A stretch of 9,757 bases of DNA from the NCBI GenBank assembly GCA_003235785.1, contig QJYE01000352.1, positions 1-9,757 of the forward strand, given 5' to 3'. Shown here piece by piece: positions 1 through 6,256 of this stretch (its first letter is position 1; each line of letters begins with the position of its first letter). Below the pieces are notes generated by a model. It had not been told where the DNA came from. It made no database searches and worked only from the letters and a program-made list of their open reading frames with translations. Made by a program: the position numbers and the translations under genes. The DNA is from Nitrospirota bacterium (GTDB taxonomy: Bacteria > Nitrospirota > Nitrospiria > Nitrospirales > UBA8639).

Positions 1-343
1 CATTGGCATCCACGATTGACCCATTTCCATTCAAGTCGGCCTTGATGATCAAACGCCCTGGATCGTACGAAATTCCTTGAAAATCATTGGTCAAATCACC
101 ATCGTGATTGACTCCACGGGGGTCGTACCCTGCCATCAAAAGCTCACGACTGATCACATCCATGACGACCCGTGCTTGCTGCTGCATCTCCAAACGGTCT
201 TCACGCACGTACTGCGCTTTCAGTTCACTGACATAGAGCGTATAGACCGCGCCCACCGTCACGAGACTCAGCCCAAGGGCCACAACCATCTCAATGAGGG
301 TAAACCCCTCACGAGATAGGATTGGGCCGCGTGACATTCCCAT
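1..343 (-). CDS. pilW: PilW-type type IV pilus minor pilin (partial, C-terminus beyond window)
   Basis: The first 114 codons of a minor pilin are present; the rest lies beyond the left edge. Residues 10-30 hold a class III prepilin signal: Ser-Arg-Glu-Gly13|Phe14-Thr-Leu-Ile-Glu18, with cleavage expected after Gly13 and the conserved Glu at mature +5, followed by a hydrophobic helix. Residues 70-114 have the PilW layout of a Gly-Tyr-Asp-Pro segment and then a strand leading into Ala-Asp-Leu-Asn-Gly-Asn-Gly (102-108), an Asp/Asn-rich calcium-site-like loop. PilW proteins join other minor pilins in the complex that primes or tips the type IV pilus in the inner membrane. The ATG at 343 is preceded by AGGAA about 8 bases upstream, and only 4 bases separate it from the PilV-type gene, so the two are co-transcribed. 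A second ATG two codons later is a possible start. The family call is firm at the pilin level and good for PilW. Confidence 0.85.
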   Translation of the reverse strand, partial: MGMSRGPILSREGFTLIEMVVALGLSLVTVGAVYTLYVSELKAQYVREDRLEMQQQARVVMDVISRELLMAGYDPRGVNHDGDLTNDFQGISYDPGRLIIKADLNGNGSIVDAN

Positions 344-347
344 TTCT

Positions 348-761
348 CTATTCCTGCGTGAGATAAGTTGTGAGAGAGGTGGTATGGGCTCCATTGTCCC
401 ATTGCACATTGACGGTCACCGTATGCAATCCCGGCATTGGATCATCCGGAGTGATGGAGAGCGTACGTTGATGATGGAGAGCCCCAACAATGGTGCCATA
501 GGGCTCCATATGGGTCCATGAACTTATGAGGCCTGGCGGCACCCCTTCTCGCTTCACGTCTTCTATTTTATCCTGCGCCAACGTGACGGCTCTCGTCATT
601 TTTTCACTGGCACTCATACCCGTATGTGCCACCACGGAAAAACCAGCGAACCCCAATACGGCAAGAAAGACGACGGCCATAGCGATCACGATTTCCAGCA
701 AGGACAAGCCTTCCTGACTGCGTATCAATACGGAATAGGGAGACTTCGTTTCGGGAGACAT
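348..761 (-). CDS. pilV: PilV-type type IV pilus minor pilin (pseudopilin)
   Basis: A 137-residue protein with a 17-residue basic/polar leader and the prepilin site Gln-Glu-Gly18|Leu19-Ser-Leu-Leu-Glu23, so Glu is at mature +5. A hydrophobic stretch follows to about residue 46, then an amphipathic helix with the Ala-Gln-Asp-Lys-Ile-Glu segment (about 67-72) usual in PilV/GspI-like proteins. The C-terminal part (about 95-135) is a small beta-rich head. It should be inserted in the inner membrane, cleaved by the prepilin peptidase encoded at 1276-2058, and assembled with the FimT and PilW neighbours. The start codon directly abuts the stop of the FimT gene (zero-base gap), and the ribosome-binding purines (GGTGAAGG) lie inside that gene, suggesting translational coupling. 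PilV is chosen over GspI/PulI because no secretion-system genes are visible, but the window cannot exclude them. Confidence 0.82.
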   Translation of the reverse strand: MSPETKSPYSVLIRSQEGLSLLEIVIAMAVVFLAVLGFAGFSVVAHTGMSASEKMTRAVTLAQDKIEDVKREGVPPGLISSWTHMEPYGTIVGALHHQRTLSITPDDPMPGLHTVTVNVQWDNGAHTTSLTTYLTQE

Positions 762-1226
762 TTAAGATTGCACCTTCACCCTGCCCGTAATACTCACCGT
801 AATTTTCTTTGAGCCTGCCGAGTTCGTCAGAGTGATAGAACCCAGATTCGAGGCCGTGCCACGGGGTAAAAATGAAGGATTGTTAGTGGCCGTCAGAGTG
901 ACATCTTGATAGTCTATTTGAATATCTCGTGCTTCCTGATGTTCACCAGCATCGATGGTTCCATTATTATTTTTATCGTCCAGTATCATGTAATGCCGAT
1001 GATCTTGAAAAAAAATTCGTTGTCGATTTCGCTCCATTACGGCATTCATTTTGGCTGAAACCAGATCAGACACCACTTGGCGTACTGCCCCATTCAGTCG
1101 CCAATGAGGCAACTGGGTTGAGAGCCACATGTTCGTCAGCATTAACGTGATACTCATGATGCCAAGCACAATCATGAGTTCCATGAGAGTAAAGCCCCTT
1201 GACACTGATTGAAACTTGCTCGCCAT
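762..1226 (-). CDS. fimT: FimT/GspH-type minor pilin with EF-hand-like loop
   Basis: A 154-residue pseudopilin. The leader ends Ser-Arg-Gly11|Phe12-Thr-Leu-Met-Glu16, the canonical prepilin peptidase site with Glu at +5, followed by a hydrophobic helix to about residue 34. The helix at 48-68 (Val-Ser-Asp-Leu-Val-Ser-Ala-Lys-Met-Asn-Ala) matches the GspH/FimT pattern in which new mature pilin heads begin. Residues 84-95 read Asp-Lys-Asn-Asn-Asn-Gly-Thr-Ile-Asp-Ala-Gly-Glu, which fits a 12-residue EF-hand loop with ligands at 1, 3, 5, 7, 9 and 12, so calcium binding by the head domain is likely but inferred. The C-terminus (125-152) is beta-rich. GGGAG lies 9 bases upstream of the ATG. A gap of 49 bases separates it from pilD upstream, and the PilV gene follows without a gap. 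Confidence 0.85.
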   Translation of the reverse strand: MASKFQSVSRGFTLMELMIVLGIMSITLMLTNMWLSTQLPHWRLNGAVRQVVSDLVSAKMNAVMERNRQRIFFQDHRHYMILDDKNNNGTIDAGEHQEARDIQIDYQDVTLTATNNPSFLPRGTASNLGSITLTNSAGSKKITVSITGRVKVQS

Positions 1227-1275
1227 CTACTGGCTCCCATCATTCCCAAGGCCTACATTCATGCCTAACACCGAT

Positions 1276-2058
1276 TCACACCAACCCGCGAAAATACCAC
1301 TGCCATAGCTCTGTGCCCCAGAGCAGAGCAATAAACGCTCCCAACGCCAAGTAGGGGCCAAAGGGGATATATTGGCCTTTTTGCATAACCTTCAAAACTA
1401 AAAGGCCAATCCCAACTACCGCGCCCACGACCGATGCAATCATTAAGGTGATAAGGGCCTGCTGCCAACCTAAAAAGGCTCCGACCATGGCCAAAAATTT
1501 AATATCGCCGCCGCCCATCCCTTCTTTTCCAAACACATAGGGGCTAATCCAGGCCAGCCCCAACAAGATGCCTCCCCCAACAAGAATACCAAGAAGCGAG
1601 TTGAGCCATCCCGTCGGCAGGAGGAATGCTGCGCAGAGAAATCCCACCACAATCCCCGGCAACGTGATCACATCCGGAATGATCTTGTGATCCCAGTCAA
1701 TCCAGGTCACGAGCCAAAACACCGAGAACAATCCGGCATACACCACCGTGGGCCATGTGACCCCAAACCGCCAGACAACCAGGAGATACCCCATCCCATT
1801 AATCAACTCAATGATGGGATATCGTGGCGGAATTGCCTCCGCACAGAACCGGCATAGCCCTTTGAGCCAGAGAAAGCTCAAGAGAGGCACATTGTCATAC
1901 CAACTAATTTGCGACTGACAATGGGGGCAGGCCGACCGTGGGGCAACAATCGATCGTCCCTCAGGGATCCGATGAACACAAACCGTTAAAAAGCTGCCAA
2001 TGATGATTCCCAGAATAAAGACGCTGAGCCAAACAATCCAGTGAGACATAAAAGCCAC
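1276..2058 (-). CDS. pilD: Prepilin peptidase / N-methyltransferase (A24 family)
   Basis: A bifunctional inner-membrane aspartic protease that cleaves prepilin leaders and methylates the new N-terminus. From a GTG start at 2058 it has 260 residues. The cytoplasmic N-terminal domain carries two Cys-x-x-Cys pairs (Cys44/47 and Cys69/72), the zinc-binding signature of the full-length methylating form. The peptidase part shows the first catalytic Asp region Ile-Asp121-Trp-Asp123 and the second in the Gly-x-Gly-Asp-x-Lys motif (Asp185). Several hydrophobic segments surround these. The start is uncertain: a GTG at 2058 and an in-frame ATG at 2049 are three codons apart, and neither has a clean Shine-Dalgarno sequence (GGAA is too near the first and rather far from the second). 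It is the first gene of the visible pilus cluster, and its substrates are encoded immediately downstream. Confidence 0.93.
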   Translation of the reverse strand: MAFMSHWIVWLSVFILGIIIGSFLTVCVHRIPEGRSIVAPRSACPHCQSQISWYDNVPLLSFLWLKGLCRFCAEAIPPRYPIIELINGMGYLLVVWRFGVTWPTVVYAGLFSVFWLVTWIDWDHKIIPDVITLPGIVVGFLCAAFLLPTGWLNSLLGILVGGGILLGLAWISPYVFGKEGMGGGDIKFLAMVGAFLGWQQALITLMIASVVGAVVGIGLLVLKVMQKGQYIPFGPYLALGAFIALLWGTELWQWYFRGLV

Positions 2059-2174
2059 AGATTCCGTAGTTAATTCGACTGGGGTGAGTTTACGTATACT
2101 TTCGGTTTACAATCCTAAAATGACCTGATATTCTCCCTTAGATAATTTGCCTAGCCAAGCTTGCAGAGGAATCC
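2059..2174. promoter_or_regulatory. Divergent intergenic region between pilD and the LuxR-type gene
   Basis: This is the longest non-coding stretch in the window and must hold the starts of transcription for both the pilus cluster (minus) and the LuxR-type gene (plus). A plausible but weak plus-strand promoter is TTTACA (2106-2111), a 17-base spacer and TATTCT (2129-2134). On the minus strand a TATACG/GTATAC element near 2094-2099 could act as a -10 with a poor -35. The segment also holds an imperfect palindrome at 2087-2100 and the hexamer GTTTAC twice (2088-2093 and 2105-2110). Assignments are by eye only. Confidence 0.4.
2087..2100. repeat. Imperfect 14-base palindrome, candidate operator
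   Basis: AGTTTACGTATACT equals its own reverse complement at 12 of 14 positions, with a perfect TACGTA core and matching AGT/ACT ends. It overlaps the candidate minus-strand -10 and lies just upstream of the candidate plus-strand -35. A dimeric regulator, for example the adjacent LuxR-type protein, could bind here. The role is inferred from symmetry and position alone. Confidence 0.3.
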
Positions 2175-2435
2175 ATGAATACTCGACCGACACCCCAAGA
2201 CCCAGACATTGCGCCCATTAAACGCAAACGTCCAGAAGCCCTGACTCAACGGGAGCAGGAAATCCTTCAACTTATCTGGTCAGGTCTGAAAAATAAAGAA
2301 ATTGCGCAACGGCTAAAAATTAGCGTCAAAACCGTAGAAGCCCACCGTGCCAATATGATGAAAAAAGTTCGCGTGTCCAATGCGGCCCAACTACTCAACG
2401 CGGCTATTCAGGAAGGGCTCATTCAGATCAAATAA
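2175..2435 (+). CDS. Stand-alone LuxR/GerE-type HTH DNA-binding protein
   Basis: An 86-residue protein made almost entirely of one LuxR C-terminal (GerE) helix-turn-helix domain at residues 22-83. It shows Leu-Thr-Gln-Arg-Glu-Gln-Glu-Ile-Leu-Gln-Leu-Ile, then Gly-Leu-Lys-Asn-Lys-Glu-Ile-Ala at 37-44, and the recognition helix Ser-Val-Lys-Thr-Val-Glu-Ala-His-Arg at 50-58. The first 20 residues are polar and basic with no receiver, PAS or autoinducer domain, so the input signal is not evident. The start is supported by AGAGGAA (2165-2171) just before the ATG, so it does not look like the truncated end of a longer response regulator. It is the only plus-strand gene here, divergent from pilD and convergent with rlmB 14 bases away. 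It probably regulates transcription; control of itself or of the pilus cluster is a guess from position. Confidence 0.88.
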   Translation: MNTRPTPQDPDIAPIKRKRPEALTQREQEILQLIWSGLKNKEIAQRLKISVKTVEAHRANMMKKVRVSNAAQLLNAAIQEGLIQIK

Positions 2436-2449
2436 TATCCACCAGACGT

Positions 2450-3214
2450 TCACCCCTTTTTCGCCCGCTGCCGGGCCGCTTCAAAAAGCATCACCGCTAC
2501 TGCCACCGATACATTCAGCGAATTAATCTTTCCCAACATGGGGATTCTCACATGCTCATCGCATTTTTTGAGCACAATCGGTCGAATCCCTTCTCCTTCA
2601 CTTCCAAAGACCAGCACAAGAGATTCCGTGAGATTCACATCTGAATAGGTCGTCGTAGCTTCAGCCTCCAGCGCAATGGTGGTGAGGCATCGCTTCTGGC
2701 ACTGCTCTAAAAACTTTCCCGTATTGGCCACTCGGGCAATAGGCACATGCTCCAACGCCCCAGCTGAAGCCTTCGCCACTCCTGCCGTTAAACCCACAGC
2801 TCGATGTTTTGGGATGACAATACCATGTCCTCCTGCTCCGTCCACTGTCCGGATAATGGCCCCAAGATTATGGGGATCTTGAATTTGATCTAAGACGACG
2901 AGAAGCGAGGGAGTGGTGCGTTGGTCAGCCGCATCCAACAGTTCTTCCGCTTCCACATACTGTTTGGCCGCCACATTGGCGACGACCCCTTGATGATGGC
3001 GATCACCAGCTAAACGATCTAATCGGTCGCGGGATTCGACGGAAAAAGGAATATGTCGTTCTTTAGCTAGGCGGGTGAGCGGAAAAAATCGGCCATCTAA
3101 TTTGGCCAACCAAAGCCGTTCGATAACACGGGAGGGCGATTGCAGGGCCTCAGTGACCGCATGAAACCCATACAACACACTTGCGGATTCATCGTTTCCA
3201 GCGTGTGGTGCCAT
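2450..3214 (-). CDS. rlmB: 23S rRNA (guanosine-2'-O-)-methyltransferase, TrmH/SpoU family (RlmB-like)
   Basis: A SPOUT-class enzyme that uses S-adenosylmethionine to 2'-O-methylate a guanosine of 23S rRNA (G2251 in E. coli numbering for RlmB). The N-terminal SpoU substrate-binding domain starts Leu-Tyr-Gly-Phe-His-Ala-Val (14-20), with the conserved His-His-Gln-Gly-Val-Val at 73-78. Motif 1 is Asp-Gln-Ile-Gln-Asp-Pro-His-Asn116-Leu-Gly-Ala-Ile-Ile-Arg122. Motif 2 is Gly-Ser-Glu-Gly-Glu-Gly (204-209), and motif 3 is Ile-Pro-Met-Leu-Gly-x-x-x-Ser-Leu-Asn-Val-Ser (224-236), the trefoil-knot cofactor site. Length (254) is close to E. coli RlmB (243). The ATG at 3214 overlaps the end of cysS by 26 bases. 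An in-frame GTG at 3178, directly before Leu-Tyr-Gly, would remove the overlap and match the usual N-terminus; neither has a strong Shine-Dalgarno sequence. cysS-rlmB adjacency is common in bacteria. Confidence 0.93.
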   Translation of the reverse strand: MAPHAGNDESASVLYGFHAVTEALQSPSRVIERLWLAKLDGRFFPLTRLAKERHIPFSVESRDRLDRLAGDRHHQGVVANVAAKQYVEAEELLDAADQRTTPSLLVVLDQIQDPHNLGAIIRTVDGAGGHGIVIPKHRAVGLTAGVAKASAGALEHVPIARVANTGKFLEQCQKRCLTTIALEAEATTTYSDVNLTESLVLVFGSEGEGIRPIVLKKCDEHVRIPMLGKINSLNVSVAVAVMLFEAARQRAKKG

Positions 3215-4685
3215 CGGGTCGGTCTTCGAGGATTATTCCTTGTTCGGTTAGTTCTTTTCTGATGGTATCAGCGGTAGAAAAATCTTTCTGAGCACGGGCT
3301 TCATTTCTGAGTTTGATTTTTTGTTCGATCCATTCAGTTTCATTAGGCTTCCCAACTACAAACTTAGGAGTAGGAATGTTGAATTGCAATTTTACGGAGT
3401 CTGGCCTGTAGACTATGGCATTCCATTGATTTACTTCCAATTGGAATAAACCAAGCGGCTTACCATATTTTCGTAGACTATCAATAACGGTCTCCCTCAT
3501 TTGATTCGACAAACCCTTTGATAACAGTTTATTGATTCCGACTCGAAACTCATGAATGGCTGCTAGTGTTTTTGGCGTATTAAAATCATCATCCATACTT
3601 TCTTGGAATTTTTTGGAAAATTCCCTAAAAACTTGTCCAAAGGCTTCGTCACCTTGATTGCTCTCTTGAGAAGCGGATTCTTCTAATCGCTGAATGAGAC
3701 CGTATATATTATCCAAGGCTGCTTTAGCTTCTGGCAGAGATTCCTCTGACCAATTCAGATCGCTTCGATAATGGGTGGACAAGAGATAATAGCGTAGGCA
3801 CTCCCCAGTTATCGCTTCCGAATCTGAAACAGTCGATTTATCTAAAATTTCTCGTATGGTAAAAAAATTGCCAAGAGATTTTGACATTTTCTCTTTATCC
3901 ACCGTCACAAATCCGTTATGCACCCAATAGCGCGCAAACTCTTTTCCGGTATAGGCGCAGGACTGGGCAATTTCATTTTCGTGATGGGGGAATATGAGAT
4001 CCTTTCCCCCGCCATGAATATCGAAGGTTGGACCGAGTTCGGCCACCGACATGGCTGAACATTCGATGTGCCAACCTGGTCGGCCCTTCCCCCAAGGGCT
4101 GTCCCATCCAGGCTCACCAGGCTTTGCCGTTTTCCATAAAGCAAAGTCCATGGGATCTTGTTTTCGAGTATCGACCTCAATCCTGGCACCAGCCTGTAGT
4201 TCTTCCAAATTTTTTCCGGACAATTTCCCATAGGTGGGAAATTTTTTCACGGAAAAATACACATCCCCTTCTAACTGATAGGCCATGCCCTTGTGTACCA
4301 ATCCTTCAACCATGTGAAGAATATCCGGGATATGTTCGGTCGCTCGAGGTTCTATTGAGGGTTTGCTAATACCCAATGCGCCCATGTCTCGGTAAAAATT
4401 GTGAATGTAGCGTTCGCTGATTTCATGCCAGGGTACCTCTTCTTGCTTGGCACGATTTAATATTTTGTCGTCGATATCGGTGAAATTCCGCACATATTTT
4501 ACTTGGTAGCCCGCAAATTCAAAATAGCGTCGGATCATGTCGAAAGTCAGTGCACTTCGAGCATGGCCTAAATGGCAATCATCATAGACGGTCACGCCGC
4601 AGACATACATGCTGACCTGGCCGGGAATCAACGGGACAAAGGCATCCTTTTTCTTGGTCTTGGTGTTATAGAGGATAATCGACAT
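3189..4685 (-). CDS. cysS: Cysteinyl-tRNA synthetase
   Basis: A class I aminoacyl-tRNA synthetase that charges tRNA-Cys in the cytoplasm. The class I signature His-Leu-Gly-His is at 38-41 and Lys-Met-Ser-Lys-Ser at 266-270. The active-site zinc ligands specific to CysRS are present as Cys29, Cys209, His234 and Glu238, in the contexts Val-Cys-Gly-Val-Thr-Val-Tyr and His-His-Glu-Asn-Glu. A helical anticodon-binding domain follows (about 310-470), ending with the conserved Lys-Asp-Phe-Ser-Thr-Ala-Asp and Gly-Thr-x-Trp segments. At 498 residues it is longer than the E. coli enzyme (461). The extra length seems to lie after KMSKS (around 283-293) and in about 25 residues around 418-448. GGGAGAG, inside the end of the preceding membrane-protein gene, supports the ATG at 4685; the gap to that gene is only 3 bases. 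The C-terminal half is visibly AT-richer than the catalytic half. Confidence 0.97.
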   Translation of the reverse strand: MSIILYNTKTKKKDAFVPLIPGQVSMYVCGVTVYDDCHLGHARSALTFDMIRRYFEFAGYQVKYVRNFTDIDDKILNRAKQEEVPWHEISERYIHNFYRDMGALGISKPSIEPRATEHIPDILHMVEGLVHKGMAYQLEGDVYFSVKKFPTYGKLSGKNLEELQAGARIEVDTRKQDPMDFALWKTAKPGEPGWDSPWGKGRPGWHIECSAMSVAELGPTFDIHGGGKDLIFPHHENEIAQSCAYTGKEFARYWVHNGFVTVDKEKMSKSLGNFFTIREILDKSTVSDSEAITGECLRYYLLSTHYRSDLNWSEESLPEAKAALDNIYGLIQRLEESASQESNQGDEAFGQVFREFSKKFQESMDDDFNTPKTLAAIHEFRVGINKLLSKGLSNQMRETVIDSLRKYGKPLGLFQLEVNQWNAIVYRPDSVKLQFNIPTPKFVVGKPNETEWIEQKIKLRNEARAQKDFSTADTIRKELTEQGIILEDRPDGTTRWKR

Positions 4686-4688
4686 GGT

Positions 4689-5300
4689 TTACGGCTCTCC
4701 CGTAAAGGTCTTTTGGCTGAGTTTCTGCCCCTGATGCTTCACGATCCAAAAACCTAGGACCAGCAGAACAATAAATACAACAGAAAAGAGATTGAAATAT
4801 TTTTCGATGATATCTTTCATCCATGGGCCGAAGAAATGGATGGCGCCCGCCACCAGGAAAAAACGCCCACCTCGGCTGACCATCGAAGCCACCATAAAGG
4901 TTTTGAAATCCACATAAAAGGCGCCGGCCCCTATCGTGAAGATTTTATAAGGGATTGGAGTGAATCCTGCAATCAGAATCGCCCAGCCTTCATAACGTTG
5001 AAAATACTGATGCACAAGGTCCATGCGATCTTGTCCCATGATTTTCTTCAAAACGGGCCGCCCCCCATACCAGCCAATGCCATAGCCCAAAGCTCCACCG
5101 ACGACCGACCCAACTGTGGCCACTGTCGCATACCACCAGGCATTTCCAGGATTACCCAATGTGAGGGCTATCAATAACACATCAGGCGGCAGTGGAAAAA
5201 AAGAAGATTCTGCTAAGGCCAAGGAAAAGAGGGCAGGGACTCCGTAAGGCGAATCGGCCCAGGATAGCATCCAATCATATAGTTGCTTAGCCCATTCCAT
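4689..5300 (-). CDS. DedA/YqaA-family (VTT domain) inner-membrane protein
   Basis: A 203-residue polytopic membrane protein of the SNARE-associated/DedA superfamily, closest in layout to the short YqaA type. It shows Ala-Glu31-Ser-Ser-Phe-Phe-Pro-Leu-Pro-Pro-Asp (30-40), a Gly-rich segment Gly-x-x-x-Gly-Tyr-x-Ile-Gly-Trp-Tyr-Gly-Gly (68-80), Phe-Thr-Pro-Ile-Pro-Tyr-Lys (113-119) and Ser-Arg-Gly-Gly-Arg-Phe-Phe (142-148). These re-entrant-loop and arginine motifs define the VTT domain. A last transmembrane helix spans about 170-187, with a short basic tail. DedA proteins are linked to lipid-carrier recycling and membrane homeostasis, but a specific substrate cannot be read from the sequence. 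The ATG at 5300 lacks a recognisable Shine-Dalgarno sequence. It lies 45 bases after surE and 3 bases before cysS, so co-expression with cysS is likely. Confidence 0.88.
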   Translation of the reverse strand: MEWAKQLYDWMLSWADSPYGVPALFSLALAESSFFPLPPDVLLIALTLGNPGNAWWYATVATVGSVVGGALGYGIGWYGGRPVLKKIMGQDRMDLVHQYFQRYEGWAILIAGFTPIPYKIFTIGAGAFYVDFKTFMVASMVSRGGRFFLVAGAIHFFGPWMKDIIEKYFNLFSVVFIVLLVLGFWIVKHQGQKLSQKTFTGEP

Positions 5301-5345
5301 AGAATATTGCGAGAGAGATTTCTGGTAAATGATTGTTTAAAATCC

Positions 5346-6185
5346 CTAGCTTACCGCCTTGTCTCTGCTCACTTTAGTCCCAGGTCGAATGGAGGAAACT
5401 TGAGGGAATTTCTCTTGAGAAAGACTTTTCTCCCAACTCTTCAGTCGATTAAGCGCGGAATAATTCGTTAAATCCAAATGCAAGGGGGTCACGGAAACTT
5501 TTTTCATTTCCACGGCGTCATGATCTGACGGTTTTTCACGAGCCCACGACTGTCGTTCACCTGCAATCCAATAATACACGCCTCCTCTGGGGTCGACCTT
5601 CTCTACTACCGGATCATGGTAGCGACGTTGGCTCAAACTAGTGAATTGAATACCCGCTATATTCTCTTTTTTCGCGCAAGGGACATTCACATTGAGAATC
5701 GTTCCTTCTGGCAAGCCAGACTTTAAAATCCTCTCAGCCAGGCGTACCGCGAAATGCCCCGCCACGGCATAGGAGGCTCTCGAGCAATCTTCCAAGGAAA
5801 TCGCCATGGACGGTATTCCGTGGAGCATACCTTCCAAGGCCCCAGCCACCGTGCCAGAATTCGTGACGTCATCTCCAAGATTCCATCCTTTATTGATCCC
5901 AGAGACCACCAATTTCGGCAAGGTTGCTTCAAGAAGCTTGCAAACAGCTAAGGTGACACAATCTGACGGAGTCCCATTGACGGCGAACCACCGAGCCCGC
6001 ATTTGCCTGAGACGCAATGGCTTATGCAAGGTCATCCCTCGTCCGACTGCATTTTGGGTCTTTTCTGGGGCCACCACCCACACTTCTCCCAAAGCAGTCA
6101 TGGCCTTGGCCAGAGCACGGATTCCAGGCGCATTAATACCATCATCGTTCGTGACAAGAATTCGTCTTGTTTTGGCAGACAGCAT
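5346..6185 (-). CDS. surE: 5'/3'-nucleotidase SurE
   Basis: A metal-dependent nucleoside monophosphate phosphatase. The N-terminal signature Ile-Leu-Val-Thr-Asn13-Asp14-Asp15-Gly holds the first two metal ligands, and Ser-Gly-Ile-Asn98 holds the conserved Asn ligand. It is followed by the family block Gly-Asp-Asp-Val-Thr-Asn-Ser-Gly-Thr-Val-Ala (104-114) and the typical late motif Val-Thr-Pro-Leu-His-Leu-Asp. The usual Ser ligand (Ser39 in Thermotoga SurE, in an Ala-Pro-x-x-x-x-Ser context) is replaced here by Asn45 in Ala-Pro-Glu-Lys-Thr-Gln-Asn. The protein is 279 residues against about 250 usually; the extra length is a polar C-terminal tail. It begins only 20 bases after the U-tract of the terminator that ends the oxidoreductase operon, and has no clear Shine-Dalgarno sequence. 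In many bacteria surE sits with stress or protein-repair genes; here it heads a run with a DedA protein, cysS and rlmB. Confidence 0.95.
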   Translation of the reverse strand: MLSAKTRRILVTNDDGINAPGIRALAKAMTALGEVWVVAPEKTQNAVGRGMTLHKPLRLRQMRARWFAVNGTPSDCVTLAVCKLLEATLPKLVVSGINKGWNLGDDVTNSGTVAGALEGMLHGIPSMAISLEDCSRASYAVAGHFAVRLAERILKSGLPEGTILNVNVPCAKKENIAGIQFTSLSQRRYHDPVVEKVDPRGGVYYWIAGERQSWAREKPSDHDAVEMKKVSVTPLHLDLTNYSALNRLKSWEKSLSQEKFPQVSSIRPGTKVSRDKAVS

Positions 6186-6204
6186 AAGGTGTTGGGAGTT
6201 TGAT

Positions 6205-6247
6205 GAAAAAAGAGAAAAGCCCGTCCCAAAGCTATTGGGACGGGCTT
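6205..6247 (-). terminator. Intrinsic terminator of the oxidoreductase operon
   Basis: A perfect 12-base-pair stem pairs AAGCCCGTCCCA (6217-6228) with TGGGACGGGCTT (6236-6247) around a 7-base loop (6229-6235). Read on the minus strand it is followed by TTTTCTCTTTTTTC (6218-6205), a U-rich tract. It lies 30 bases after the stop of the alpha-subunit gene and is a textbook Rho-independent terminator for that strand. Confidence 0.93.
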
Positions 6248-6256
6248 ATCAATTTG

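Noticed and set aside
1227..1262. Short minus-strand frame ATG...TAG of 11 residues between pilD and fimT
   Set aside because: No good ribosome-binding site, no recognisable family, and it ends exactly where the fimT ribosome-binding region lies; probably chance.
1265..1652. Two minus-strand open frames overlapping pilD
   Set aside because: They run through pilD in another frame; pilD has complete catalytic motifs, so these are shadows and not evidence of a frameshift.
2463..2476. GCCCG/CGGGC hairpin near the rlmB-luxR convergence as a terminator
   Set aside because: The stem is only 5 base pairs, lies inside the rlmB coding end, and the T-run is on the wrong side for either strand.
4028..4369. 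Plus-strand open frame of 113 codons opposite cysS
   Set aside because: It mirrors the conserved catalytic part of cysS and has no ribosome-binding site or protein-like composition.
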